From: Marthasterias glacialis
Lineage: Eukaryota > Echinodermata > Asteroidea > Forcipulatida > Asteriidae
Direction of reading: 5' to 3'
Length of the DNA stretch: 64,000 nucleotides
Assembly: GCA_911728455.2 (NCBI GenBank)
Contig: OU452227.1
Coordinates: 22,383,414 to 22,447,413 of the forward strand
Shown: in pieces, positions 11,401 to 21,059 of the stretch
How positions within the stretch are numbered: position 1 is the stretch's first letter
Layout: each line of letters opens with the position of its first letter
The notes under the pieces: generated by a model
What the model saw: only the letters and a program-made list of their open reading frames with translations
The model's database searches: none
Told to the model about the DNA's origin: nothing
Made by a program: the position numbers and the translations under genes

Positions 11401-14400
11401 CATGGTGGAAGTTCGCTATTACTTTTTTTTTACTCATGTTTTCTGTACATGTTAAGTTTTGATGTATTGGAATGAACCTACATGTTGCTAGTAAAAATAA
11501 GACATCATGTGACACGCTCTAAACCAATCAGAAGGCAGAATCTTTGTAAGGGGTGTTAAGATTCCCATTATTGGTTTGATCTCGGGTAGAGACTTCCATT
11601 TTGCAAATGGCTCTTCCATCTTTCATCGGAAAATCTGACAGTCAAGAGCAACAAAGGCCCCGGCCTCCGTGTAATTCTATGCCTGCCATAACAATGACAG
11701 AAACGGAACTGTGCACTTTACTGAGTCCCCTGTATTGAATACAGACTTTATAGTCTGTTATGGTTAGTCCAAGGCTCTTATGAGGGCATAATAGACCAGC
11801 ATCTTTCACTCCGAACCGGTAAACGCTTTCATCCATCAATTAATACATCATAATTGGAACAGGTTCTGTGCGTACTGGATGTTAATATTGAGTAGCAAAG
11901 GATGCTCTTTGAGTAGCAATTGTTACATCTACATGGGATGTAGTATTTTGCTACTAAATGTACACGGGGAAACATTTCCTGAAACTGTCATTAAATATCT
12001 TCAAAAAATGCTTCATCTATATAGTTTTGTGTGTACATTATAATACTTCATTCAATTACCCGGCCGGACAATTTAAATAGCGGTAGGAGGCCTTGCACAA
12101 ATATTTTCCCCCTGACTACCCACTAGCCCCAGTTACATTTGATTAACCCACATAAATTTGGACTAGAGTCAGTTCCATGTACCCAGCATGTTTGATTAAT
12201 TCTGTTGCTGCGATCGTCACTGAAATACAGAGTTGTTTTAGTCAGTCACAGTACATTTATACAAAATAATCACAACACTCTAACGATGAAATAGTATTGA
12301 TTTTGTTTTAATCAAGCTCCTTAAAAAATCATTCATAACATCAATACGTAATGTACTTAAAATCAGATGGGCTGTTAATTTTGTTTTCTAGCCCACTGGA
12401 TTATCAGGCTATAGTTTGACTGCAGCACTCCTTACTAGTACATGTATGTGCATGCCAGGCAGTGGTGTAAAAAGAAGGGGGCAGGGGTGGGTAGGCCAGA
12501 GCCCCCCCCCCCCCACTCAGAACCCTTTATGCCCCCCACCTCTTACCCTTCTACAAGAGATCGAAATGAACCGTTTGATACATCAAAAACGGTTTGATAC
12601 ATCATCCCTTGTGACCAACTAGTGGAGGTTGTTTACAGTACCACTGATTTAAAATCACATTGCTGGCTGCCAAGGCTATGTTTGGTGCACCAGCTACCCA
12701 TTATCACTGAATACATTACCTCATCACATCATACCTCCTCAAACCCACACAAACGGTCGAAGGTCAGGGACATGAAGAAGTACTGTTTACAATAACACTA
12801 GTCTTGATTCAAGACTGAGTTGTTTGTTTGTTCCCTCTCTGAGCCGCCCGTACCGTATACCCCCTGCGTATACCGTACGCGTACCGCACGAGGCCGAATA
12901 ATTTGCTCCAAACACACCAATAGAGGGGGCTATATATAGCAGCGCCAGCATGTGTGTGCATATCGCATCGGGACGAGTGCCAGACAGACGATGGACAGGT
13001 ACCAATTATCGTAGAGTACGCTGCATAGCATGAGAGCGGATTGGGTACCGTACCTTATCGTACCGATCCAGCGGTACCGTAATATTCGGCTGGCTCGCGG
13101 GAACAAAATAAAAGCACGGTCTGAAACCAGACTACAATAACACCTGAATAGTGAAAGTGTTGAGTACATGATTTGGTGGTGTACCCATACAATAAGCACA
13201 AGTATTCAGTTTTGAAGCAAACCCAAACACTAAAAAGATCTTACTATGAGAGAAGGCATTTAGGCAGGGATGGCCAGCTACCCTCAGGCATCTCAAAGCT
13301 CTTATTGGGTTTTTTAAAATAGGTATATTGTATGCTAAGTTTTTTGTATAAATGAGACCCATTTATATAGCACCTTGTAAGGGTTGACAAGGTGATGCGG
13401 TTCAATCTCAAGCCAACTATGCCAGAAACACCGGAGCAAACCCCTTCTCTTTAACGATAAGTGCACTAGGTTCTCTTACGTGCAGTACACAACACATGGG
13501 ACCAGCAGCTTTACCTCCCATCCTAAGGACGAAGCAATAATGGTTTTAAGTGTCTTGCTTAAGGACACAAGTATCAAGACCGGGACTCAAACCCACACTC
13601 TGCTGATCAGAAACACCAGAGCTTGAGTCCGGTGCGCTTGACCACTCAGAAATGGCATCCCTTGCATATGGCTTCACATGCTCGAACATCGCCCTCACTG
13701 AGGTCAAAGAAAAGACCTATCATTGGTTGAGAGTTGTGCGTGGCACGTGTACGTTTCCGTTTCCATTGTTTCACCTTAGTGATGGTGACCTATGAAAGGG
13801 TCTGTTAAAATTTAAACATTTTCTAAGTTTTAAACCATTTTGATTTTGCAACCTAATTTTACTACCTAAACTTGTAAAAATAAAAACCTGTCACTAGAGG
13901 GCGCTAGGTAATATGATAACATCATCATTACAATAATGAAATTAAAAGTAAATATTAGAATGAACGGAAATGAGTAGCATAGCTTAAAGGGAAGATAACT
14001 TAGCAAAGCTCTGTATGTAAATGTATCTGTTGACACAAGGGCTTTGTCCCTTCAGTTTATAAGACCGGCTCTTCATAATTTTTGGGAGGCTAATCATCCA
14101 TAACCTGCAGCTGAGAAGCTGAGTTGTGAAGGTTGGGCTACAATGTTGTGTAATGCACGTAAAAGAACCCGGTGCACTTATTGCAAGGAGAAGGGGTTCG
14201 CCCCGGTGTTCCTGGTTTGATCGGCTGCAGATTGCGCCACAGCACCTTGTGAACCGTTACATGGTGCTATGTAAAGGAACAGATCTCATAATTCAAAAGT
14301 AACTCTGAATACCTTGCTGGAAAAATACTCTGATCGCTGTGGTCTAAATGAAATGGCGCTATATAAAAGCCCAGCGTATGTATGTATGTATGTATGTATG

Positions 14401-17400
14401 TATGTATGTATGTATGTATGTATGTATGTTTGTATGATGTGAGTGCTTTATGCACACGCAGGCCTTGCCACCTGAAATCAGAGTTGAAAGCTTGTGGAAG
14501 TAAATATTTCTTTTCTTTTTTCTCTTCAAGAAGCCACTCAGGAGCTGTCATGTTGCACCTACGTGCTGTGGTTCTTCTCAATCTTGATTATCGCTTGTAC
14601 ATTCCCGTTCACCATCTGGTTCTGCTTTAAGGTGAGATTCTGTAAAATGTTTTTGTGGACAGATTGCTGAATGTGCAGTCTCCCCAAATCAAAGTTGTTG
14701 TCTCGAGTCATGCGTCTTGGACATGACTCGCAATCAAGTCGCTAGTTTTGTAACCAACGGAAGCTACTCAAGCGACCCCTTAAACTTAAAACAAGAGACC
14801 TATCAATTTACGCATTGCGGCGTTAAGAAAATTATCAGACTTGGTTTGGCTTGCAGCTTTGACTTCTGACTTCACGTCTGCTGCCCTGAGTGGGATAAAT
14901 AGCGCCCTCAAATGTCATAATTGACAGAGCAAACATGGTAGATTCTGGTAGTGGTCTCACTCCACGATTGGTAAATTTTGACTTGCCTTGTGTTGTATTT
15001 GGACCAAATGGTGTCTTGGCTTGTGACCAAATGACTTTGTGACTTGACTTGGACTTGCGAAAATTTACTTGTGACTTGAAATGGGCTTGCAAAAAATGAC
15101 TTGCTGCCATCTCTGCCCAAAATGGTTGGGCCCCAGTATACAGTCCCAAATCACTCTATATCCAATTGCCAAAGTGAGGGATTCAAAAGGACTGGGGCCA
15201 GTAGGCCCAAATAACAGTTGCTCATCACAGGGTCAGGCATACCAATCTTATCCAAGTCCAAACAATTTGGTGTGGAGTGACATAGGAGAAGAGGGTATGG
15301 GAGGATTGAGGCCACACGCTTGCCAAACTGACTAGTCTGTTGGGTCAATAATAATAATGGCATCCTTAAAGACGTACGTATACATGTAAGGTTCTCAAGG
15401 CGTCAGAAAATGATTATCCCTGGTCGTCAGGCATAAGCTTTTAATCATGCCTGGACCATTCTCAACTTACTTTGGAGTATACCACCTCAGCAGCCTGTGA
15501 GGCCCTCAGGGGTTAATGAAACACAGGACTACCACAACCCTCGCAGGTCCCCTTTTATACTCCTGGGTGAAGAGAAGCAAATACAGCTGCTTATAAAGCA
15601 CAATTAGCAAAGCATAAAAAAACAAAGACAATTGTGCTATTAAATCAAAAAAAAGGTAATAACAGCCTAATTGCTAAGCCATGAGTTCTGTTTGCAGCTG
15701 GTTCCCTGCTTATGTTTGCTTAGCAAGAAATTATTAAGCACGATTGTCTGCTTAAGCAGCTCCATGAAATTGGGCCCAAATGGCAATGCCGTCACAATTT
15801 GGTTGGTTGTAGACTGCCTATCCTTTACTCGTCCCACCCTGATAGATTTTAGCAATTCAGTTGTTCGTAGCTCAACAAGTGCTCTGTTGTCCCTCATGAA
15901 TATGTTTACATTAGTGAATTAATCTCTTAATAATATTTGTTTTCTTCTAACAGACGGTAGCTGAATATGAGCGAGCTATTATCTTTAGAGTGGGCCGCCT
16001 CCTTCCCGGAGGGCCCAAGGGACCTGGCCTGTTTTTCATCATTCCGTGTATTGACGATATCAATGTGATAGATCTCAGAACGCTCTCCTTTGATGTTCCA
16101 CCTCAGGAGGTAGGCCTTATGACTTCCCCCCCCCCTTAATGGATTCCACCTTTATTTGATGACTTGTATAGCAACAAAAGTTGACTGCACTCTGTGTCAT
16201 GCTGTGGACGTGGCGTGTCCATACCACATATTGTATCATGTGGTATTGATGCGCAAAACGATTTGATTTCACAAGATACATGTGTATGGCAAAATGACGA
16301 GGTGCATTGTAGCATTAGGTTGGTTATTGGTCGGTGTATTATGGCTTAGAATCTGTATTTGGATTTCTGCCATACACACATGTAACGTTATTTCATTTTG
16401 CCATATAGGCATAAAAAAAAGGCGGCAGAATAAAATGGTCTCATAAATGATTGAAGGGGATTTGTTCTGCATAAAATTAGCTCCATCAGAGTGAGTGTCC
16501 CGATTGCATAATAACATGAATAAAACCAACCATGCATGACCAAGGCCTGGCCGCTGCCTTTGGCGCTACTGAGCCACGAGTCAGTCGTGTTTGGCCGCTG
16601 CCTTTGGCGCTACCGAGCCACGAGTCAGTCGTGTTTGGCCGTTGCCTTTGGCGCTACCGAGCCACGAGTCAGTCGTGTTTGGCCGCTGCCTTTGGCGCTA
16701 CCGAGCCACGAGTCAGTCGTGTTTGGCCGCTGCCTTTGGCGCTACCGAGCCACGAGTCAGTCACCAGAACTTGTAATGGGGAATCCATCACACCCGTTTT
16801 AAATTATTTACATTGGCTAGAATAAATTTAAAAATTTTGGTTCTCACTTATCATTGTATCCATGGCATTGCCCCTGTTTATCTTCAAAGTTTAGTCCAGG
16901 AGCTTAAACCAGCTAGAAATCTGCGATCTTCACGTAAATCCCCTCTGACTCCCCCAATTATCAAAACCAAGTAGTACGGTTCCCACTCTATCCAATATTC
17001 AGCAGTTCAGTTATGGAACAGTCTTCCAGAGGCTGTTAAAGAGGCCGAAACATCAGAACAATTCAAAACCCAGCAGAAAACATATCTGTTTACTTTTGTT
17101 ACAATTGTTGATTTCCCCTTCACAGCACATAGGGACCTCACGGTGATACGCGCTTTATAAGCATGGTTTTATTATTATTATTTTTTATTTTGATTCACTC
17201 AGGGTTCTCTGCAGTCTATTTCTTTTTCTAAACTTAATCATAAGTGTGACATAATTCCACTGTAAACCACGCCCACTTCACTCAAACTGGCTCCAACCGA
17301 TTGCGAGCAGCCCATAGGAATTGCATTGAGCTAGTTCTTGTATGAGAATTTATGTAAAGTTGAATAATTGGACTTGGTTTTTACGCATGTTCTTCAAAGA

Positions 17401-19648
17401 CTCGAGGTCTTCTCAGAATTATAAGTTTCTGTCATAAGAAATGCCTTTGAAAGATGAAATGTGTGATTTTTGGTGAAATTACACACAATTATATGCCAGC
17501 TTTGGAACTGGAAGTAGCGATTTCTTTGGGCATGCAGCAGATGCACGTCAGTGTGACGCAATGAGTTACTAACAGGATGTTGTACATTATGTCCCTAGTA
17601 TGCTTATCAGTCGTTGAATGTTCACACAGATCCTCTCCAAAGACAGCGTGACTGTCACTGTTGATGCTGTGGTCTACTTCCGTGTGTCAGACCCCACCAT
17701 GGCCGTCATCAATGTGGAGAACTACAAGCGGTCCACAGAGCTCCTGGCTGCCACCACGCTGCGTAACGTCTTGGGCACCAAGACCCTGGCCGAGGTGCTG
17801 AGCCACCGAGAGGAGATCAGCAACACCCTGCAAACTCTTCTGGATGATGCAACGGACCCCTGGGGTGTCAAGGTGGAGCGAGTGGAAATGTAGGAATGAA
17901 GTTATTTTATAGTTAGTGGTATAATAATAATAATGTAAATTTATTCAAAGCACCTTACAGTTTTTTACCCCCTGATCATTGGGCCTTTTTAGAAGCATTC
18001 CTAAAACCCTTTTAACTCTTTAGGGTTATGCGGCACCGGCAACCAATCAGCACAGAGGTTGCTAGTCATTCACATCGAGAATCTCTACCCTCACAGGCAC
18101 CCATGTACTCCTGGGTGATGAGAAGCCATTATAGTAAAAGTGTCTGGCTCAAGGACACAAGTGTCATGACCGGGATTTGAACTCACAGTCTGGTGACTTA
18201 GCCACTAGAACTTGAGTTCGCTGCACTAGGCTGCTCGGCCACGACACGCCACATCGCATTGCAGTGTAAAATCCTACATGTTGTCAATTTACTGAGAACT
18301 ATCATTTCTCTTACTCTGAAGTACCCAACACATGTATGTCATCAGTGCTGTAGAATGCGCAAGGATGTGGGTTTGAAACCCTCATGAAGTGGCTGTGGAT
18401 TTTTGATTCCTTGGGACTCAAAATGCTCTCAGTATTGACCCAATTCACCTGACGTCATCATCACAATAATCTTGGTTGCTCCATTTTGGTGGTCAATGTT
18501 ACTGAGTTATTCAGTGAAGTGCGCATTTTAGGAGACGCGGCGATTACATGTAAACCTATTGACCACCAAAATGGTGAGCGTGGCACACAGTTGGCACGTG
18601 TGACATGCGTGCAAGGGGTCAATACAGTGCTTATCATGCATTGTACATTTCATAACACAGAGCTACATCTTATACATCAGTCAAATATCCCTACTTTTGG
18701 CAATCTCATGTCGCAAGACAAGTAGAACCAAGTATGCTTTCAAAATTTGATTTAGCAGTTCTTCTGTTACAGTTGCTAAAAACATGTTATGCAAAACTGT
18801 CTGTCTTTTTCAGAAAATGTCATTCTTACCTGTTTGGGATTTTAGAATGTACAGTGTTAATGCCAGACTCTAATGTGTCCATTCCAATTGATTTTAACAT
18901 CTTGGTGCTTTTCTTTACAGTAAAGACGTCCGTTTGCCTAAGCAGATGCAGCGTGCAATGGCTGCAGAAGCTGAAGCCTCCAGAGAGGCCCGTGCTAAGG
19001 TAAACTTTTTGTTTATGTATGTCTTTTGTTTTTCCTTGCCTGCAGTAAGGACGTCCACTTGCCAACCCAGATGCAGCGTGCAATGGCCGCTGAGGCTGAA
19101 GCCTCCAGGGAGGCACGTGCTAAGGTAGGCAGCTGGAAAAAGAAACATACGTCTGCAACTATCTTTGAAAATCCCCTATTCAAAGACTGTCTTGGGATTT
19201 GCACAAGTTTCTGCCATAAGAAATGCTTTTGCAAGATGTAATGGGTGATCTTTGGTAACATTACATACAAACGTATGCCAGCTTCGGAGCCGGAAGTAAC
19301 GAAAACTTTGGGCATGCAGAGAATATGCATGCGTGTGTCGCAATGACTTACCAACGGATTGGTTGGTTGTTAAATGTGTGCAATGATCAGAACAACAGAA
19401 AAACAATAAACTTGTATTGGTGACTTTATTTGACAATTTTGTTTTTCCTCCACTAGGTGATTGCCGCTGAGGGAGAGCAGAATGCCTCCCGGGCCCTCAA
19501 GGAGGCAGCTGACATCATCGCTGAGTCTCCCAACGCCCTCCAGCTCCGCTATCTCCAGACTCTCAACTCCATCTCGGCCGAGAAGAACTCCACCATCATC
19601 TTCCCGCTGCCCATCGACATCTTGGCTGGGTTGACGAACAAGAACTAA
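8454..19648 (+). CDS. STOM: Stomatin, copy 2, complete (281 aa, six coding exons plus one alternative)
   Basis: Coding exons: 8454-8511, 14531-14631, 15954-16109, 17630-17889, 18921-18999 or 19046-19124, and 19457-19648. All have GT-AG borders and compatible phases. The start is chosen because MSRSAADTD at 8454 is the first ATG of an exon whose phase-1 end fits exon 2. Residues 1-24 are the cytosolic N-terminus. Residues 25-52 are the hydrophobic hairpin ([19 protein letters not shown]), with the kink proline P45 and candidate palmitoylated cysteines C27/C28. The SPFH domain follows from [20 protein letters not shown] to KVERVEI. The C-terminal oligomerisation region is [17 protein letters not shown], then [14 protein letters not shown], ending TNKN. 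Human stomatin is 288 aa, so the length fits. Known role: a membrane scaffold that regulates channels and transporters. Introns carry several SINEs, a LINE relic and minisatellites. The donor after exon 4 (GTAGGA) is weaker than the others. Identification is secure; expression of each alternative exon is inferred. Confidence 0.93.
8773..8845. repeat. Short foldback hairpin (GATAATCGTAACCCTC ends)
   Basis: A 21-bp perfect inverted repeat starting TAATCGTAACCCTCC and ending CCATCCTC surrounds the loop CCAACGGTCGGA. A second, outer pair TTGCGATAATC / GATTATCGCAA extends it with a small bulge. Similar ends occur at 41480-41532 (GATTATTGTAACC / GGTTACAATCATT), so this is likely a tiny MITE family. 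It lies in intron 1 of stomatin copy 2. Confidence 0.7.
9261..10109. mobile_element. Non-autonomous Tc1/mariner-like element with internal direct repeats
   Basis: The ends are inverted (CAGTCATTTGACCAGTTCTG and its counterpart ending GAACTGGTCAGATGACTG) and are flanked by TA at 9259-9260 and 10110-10111, as for Tc1/mariner elements, which start with CAGT at a TA target. An 18-bp site close to TTGACCAGTTCTGGATCA occurs five times: 9268-9285 and 9444-9461 forward; 9690-9707, 10067-10084 and 10085-10102 reverse. This recalls the IR/DR transposase-site layout of some Tc1 elements. No transposase frame is present in the 849 bp. Located in intron 1 of stomatin copy 2. The superfamily call is an inference from ends and target. 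Confidence 0.75.
10149..10262. repeat. Imperfect ~114-bp foldback
   Basis: Two arms of about 55 bp pair almost end to end. GGTAAGTGATGA pairs with TCATCACTTACC, TTTGGAGC with GCTCCAAA, and GTAACGAAT with ATTCGTTTAC, leaving a loop of about three bases. It starts 40 bp after the Tc1-like element. Probably a MITE; its length and pairing also resemble a long pre-miRNA hairpin. Confidence 0.65.
10263..13371. other. Intron 1 of stomatin copy 2: AT-rich, no exon seen
   Basis: No exon or named element can be supported here. There is a poly-C tract of about 13 bases near 12504 beside a G-rich stretch, typical of one repeat family also seen near 26590 and 60540. There is also a GC-richer patch at 12840-13090 with repeated GTACCG motifs. 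Confidence 0.4.
13372..13660 (-). mobile_element. tRNA-derived SINE (family A), minus strand
   Basis: On the minus strand it shows the family order: a tRNA-like head with CAAGCTCTGGTGTTTCTGAT and a B-box-like GTTTGAGTCCCGG, then GACACTTGTGTCC, AAGACACTTAA, GGATGGGA, CGTAAAAGAACC-type sequence and AAGGGGTTTGC. Other copies: 14135, 17919 (-), 31985, 33675, 44755 and 48320 (-). Confidence 0.75.
14135..14375 (+). mobile_element. tRNA-derived SINE (family A), 3' half
   Basis: Carries the body of family A from TGTGTAATGCACGTAAAAGA through GGAGAAGGGGTTCGCC to GGCGCTATATAAAAGCC. The tRNA-like head is missing. It ends directly in the (GTAT)n microsatellite at 14376, which may have grown from its tail. 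Sits about 150 bp upstream of exon 2 of stomatin copy 2. Confidence 0.65.
14376..14437. repeat. (GTAT)n microsatellite
   Basis: About 15 copies of GTAT, with one GTTT interruption near the end. It is open in all frames on both strands, which explains the repetitive frames over it. No gene. Confidence 0.95.
15586..15778. mobile_element. Foldback element (GGGCCCAATTTCATRGAGCT family)
   Basis: Ends in GCTTAAGCAGCTCCATGAAA then TTGGGCCC, the inverted partner of the family start (seen intact at 20868 and 47294). Here the left end is degraded (GCTGCTTATAAAGCACAATT). Copies at 20868, 23189, 45868 and 47294. In intron 2 of stomatin copy 2. Confidence 0.65.
16551..16762. repeat. 44-bp minisatellite, five near-identical copies
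   Basis: The unit starts CCGCTGCCTTTGGCGCTACC and ends GAGTCAGTCGTGTTTGG. Copies start at 16551, 16595, 16639, 16683 and 16727, and the last is cut to 36 bp. Because 44 is not a multiple of 3, the frame shifts by two each copy and the same peptides appear in all three frames. It lies in intron 3 of stomatin copy 2, just upstream of a LINE relic. Confidence 0.95.
16795..17130 (+). mobile_element. 3' relic of a CR1/L2-like non-LTR retrotransposon
   Basis: A degenerate frame reads [19 protein letters not shown], then [20 protein letters not shown], then a TAG stop at about 16972, then [20 protein letters not shown] and [13 protein letters not shown]. This order (LTYKCLHGLAPxYL, RxLRSS, LWNSLP, FKxxLKTYLF) is typical of the C-terminal end of CR1/L2-type reverse transcriptase proteins. 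Upstream LHWL at about 16812 also fits, separated by a stop. Only the last 100 or so codons remain, so it is dead. In intron 3 of stomatin copy 2. Confidence 0.75.
17400..17580 (+). repeat. Intronic repeat, copy 1 of 2, just before stomatin exon 4
   Basis: Shares with 19180-19360 the blocks CATAAGAAATGC, GCCAGCTTYGGARCYGGAAG, TTTGGGCATGCAG and CGCAATGA in the same order and orientation. It ends about 50 bp upstream of exon 4. Function and family unknown. Confidence 0.65.
17919..18250 (-). mobile_element. tRNA-derived SINE (family A), near full length, minus strand
   Basis: On the minus strand it starts with a tRNA-like head (GGCCGAGCAGCCTAGTGCAG is a good A-box region of the tRNA-Leu/Ser type), followed by a B-box-like GTTCAAATCCCGG. 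Then come GACACTTGTGTCC, CACCCAGGAGTACATG and a TTATTATTATTA tail at the low-coordinate end. Intron 4 of stomatin copy 2. Confidence 0.75.
18470..18610. repeat. Foldback with CCATTTTGGTGGTCAATG arms
   Basis: CCATTTTGGTGGTCAATG near 18482 pairs with ATTGACCACCAAAATGG near 18558. The interior GTGCGCATTTTAGGAGACGC resembles GTGCGCATTTTAGGCAACGC near 58373, so it is probably part of a MITE family. Intron 4 of stomatin copy 2. Confidence 0.6.
18921..18999 (+). CDS. STOM: Stomatin copy 2, alternative exon 5A (79 nt)
   Basis: Acceptor TTTCTTTACAG, donor GTAAAC. With the AT carried from exon 4 it encodes [20 protein letters not shown] then SREARAK. It is 95% identical in DNA to the single equivalent exon of stomatin copy 1 (825-903). 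The 46-bp gap to exon 5B leaves too little room for normal splicing between them. Joining 5A to 5B would also put a TAA stop at the junction, because 5A ends in phase 0 and 5B starts with TAA. Confidence 0.85.
19046..19124 (+). CDS. STOM: Stomatin copy 2, alternative exon 5B (79 nt)
   Basis: Acceptor with a strong pyrimidine tract (CTTGCCTGCAG), donor GTAGGC. Encodes [20 protein letters not shown] then SREARAK, differing from 5A in two residues (R to H, K to T) out of 27. At DNA level it is about 86% identical to 5A, with most changes synonymous. That pattern is what selection on both versions would leave, so it is unlikely to be a dead duplicate. Confidence 0.8.
19180..19360 (+). repeat. Intronic repeat, copy 2 of 2, before stomatin exon 6
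   Basis: Partner of 17400-17580: CATAAGAAATGC, GCCAGCTTCGGAGCCGGAAG, TTTGGGCATGCAG and CGCAATGA in the same order. It ends about 95 bp upstream of exon 6. Confidence 0.65.
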
Positions 19649-20060
19649 ATGTAGTGCATCGTTTTTGAAAAGAGCTTGGATAGACAGCATAGATTTTTAC
19701 TGGTAAATTTTGGCGTAAACTGTTTTCTTATAAACATTTTTTTCATGCCAATCGATGCCTTTTACATAAAACTTATAATCATTGTTTGAATAATGTAACA
19801 ACAGTTATAACTACTCAGTATGTAATTGCAATTTTTTATCAGTCAATACAGTCAATGCACTCAACTCAGCCCATAATCACTTTTGGGAAAAAACACTTTC
19901 AATGCATGTTTGGTACTACTATTCGGTGTGTCTCCTAAGGTAGCGCTCACGTAAAACACGAAATATCTCGCTTAAAATAACCTGGATGTACATTACAAAG
20001 TCAACGAATGACAAGATATGACGTTCTTGCACGGACATGACGTATTGATCCTATGCAGTA
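19649..20060 (+). other. Probable 3' UTR of stomatin copy 2
   Basis: AT-rich sequence after the TAA at 19646-19648. No canonical AATAAA is seen in the first few hundred bases, only weaker variants such as ACATAAAAC near 19762. The 3' end cannot be placed. Confidence 0.3.
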
Positions 20061-20096
20061 GCTCCATTTGAAGGTAAGGCTGTATCTGAATTGCCA

Positions 20097-20285
20097 GCTA
20101 CGTCTACAGCTACGGATACAGCTATGGCTACAGCTATGGCTACAGCTATGGCTACAGCTATGGCTACAGCTATGGCTACAGCTATGGCTACAGCTATGGC
20201 TACAGCTACGGCTACAGCTACGGCTACAGCTACAGCTACGGCTACAGCTACATCTACAGCTACAGCTACGGCTACAGCCACGGCT
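20097..20285. repeat. Minisatellite of AGCTATGGCTAC 12-mers
   Basis: About 16 tandem units of the 12-mer ACAGCTATGGCT and its variants (ACAGCTACGGCT, ACAGCTACAGCT). Being a multiple of three, it keeps long frames open on both strands (Ala-Thr-Ala-Met, Leu-Gln-Leu-Trp, Ala-Val-Ala-Ile). No splice or start context supports a gene. Confidence 0.9.
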
Positions 20286-20867
20286 GTTGCTAAGGGTGTT
20301 GCTGAGGATGTTGCTATGGACATCCTATACTTCAATGCATGATGACGTGGCGCTCCAGCCGTAGTTGTAGCCGCCAATTCGGACACGGCCTAAATCAATG
20401 TGTCCATTAACAGAATGGTGCGTCTTTATGTTCAAGTCTCGGTCTTCTCAAAAACCCTGTGGTCTTGGTCTTGGTCTTGGACTGTGAAGGTCTTGGACTG
20501 TGAAGGTTAGCAGCGCTGTGAAAATAGCCCCTGATTAAATATAGCAATGTAAGAAACTCAATCCTAAAGATTTTATGTGTAGCAAAACCACTGTAGGTGG
20601 TTGTGGGGCATTAGAGACAGCTGTTTTTGTTGGGCAGTTTGTTTGTTAGCTTGTTTTGATTTTGGTTTTGAGTTTGTTTTCTCTTTTCCCCAAGCTTAAG
20701 AGGTACATGTATACAACCTGATGGGTCACTTACATGAAGGAACAAATGTCCTTATGAATGTGATTGGCTTCTTTTCTTATGTCTAGTTTGCAAGAATCTT
20801 CTAGAGGGCTTAGTCTTAGATAGGTAGGGACCTTCGGGTAATGGTGTCTTGGACTCCAGCCTCAATT

Positions 20868-21059
20868 GGTCCAATTTCATAGAGCTGCTGAAGCACAAAA
20901 AGTTGCTATAAAGCACAACAAAATTGTGCTGACCAGAATACGGTTACCAGCCAAAAAAATTGTCACTTGTACCAACTGTGACTGGTATCTTGCTCAGTTT
21001 TGCTTGGCAGAAAATTGGTTAGCAATAACTTTTGCTTAAGCAGCTCTATGAATTTGGTC
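20868..21059. mobile_element. Foldback element (GGGCCCAATTTCATAGAGCT family)
   Basis: Starts GGTCCAATTTCATAGAGCTG and ends GCTTAAGCAGCTCTATGAAT then TTGG, an inverted pair about 190 bp apart. The interior has CAGAATACGGTTACCAGCCA and TTGCTTGGCAGAAAATTG, shared with 47294. Non-coding. Confidence 0.75.

Noticed and set aside
20051-20386. Long frames on both strands with Ala-Val, Ala-Thr and Leu-Gln repeats
   Set aside because: Produced by a 12-bp minisatellite whose length is a multiple of three. No start, splice or domain support on either strand.
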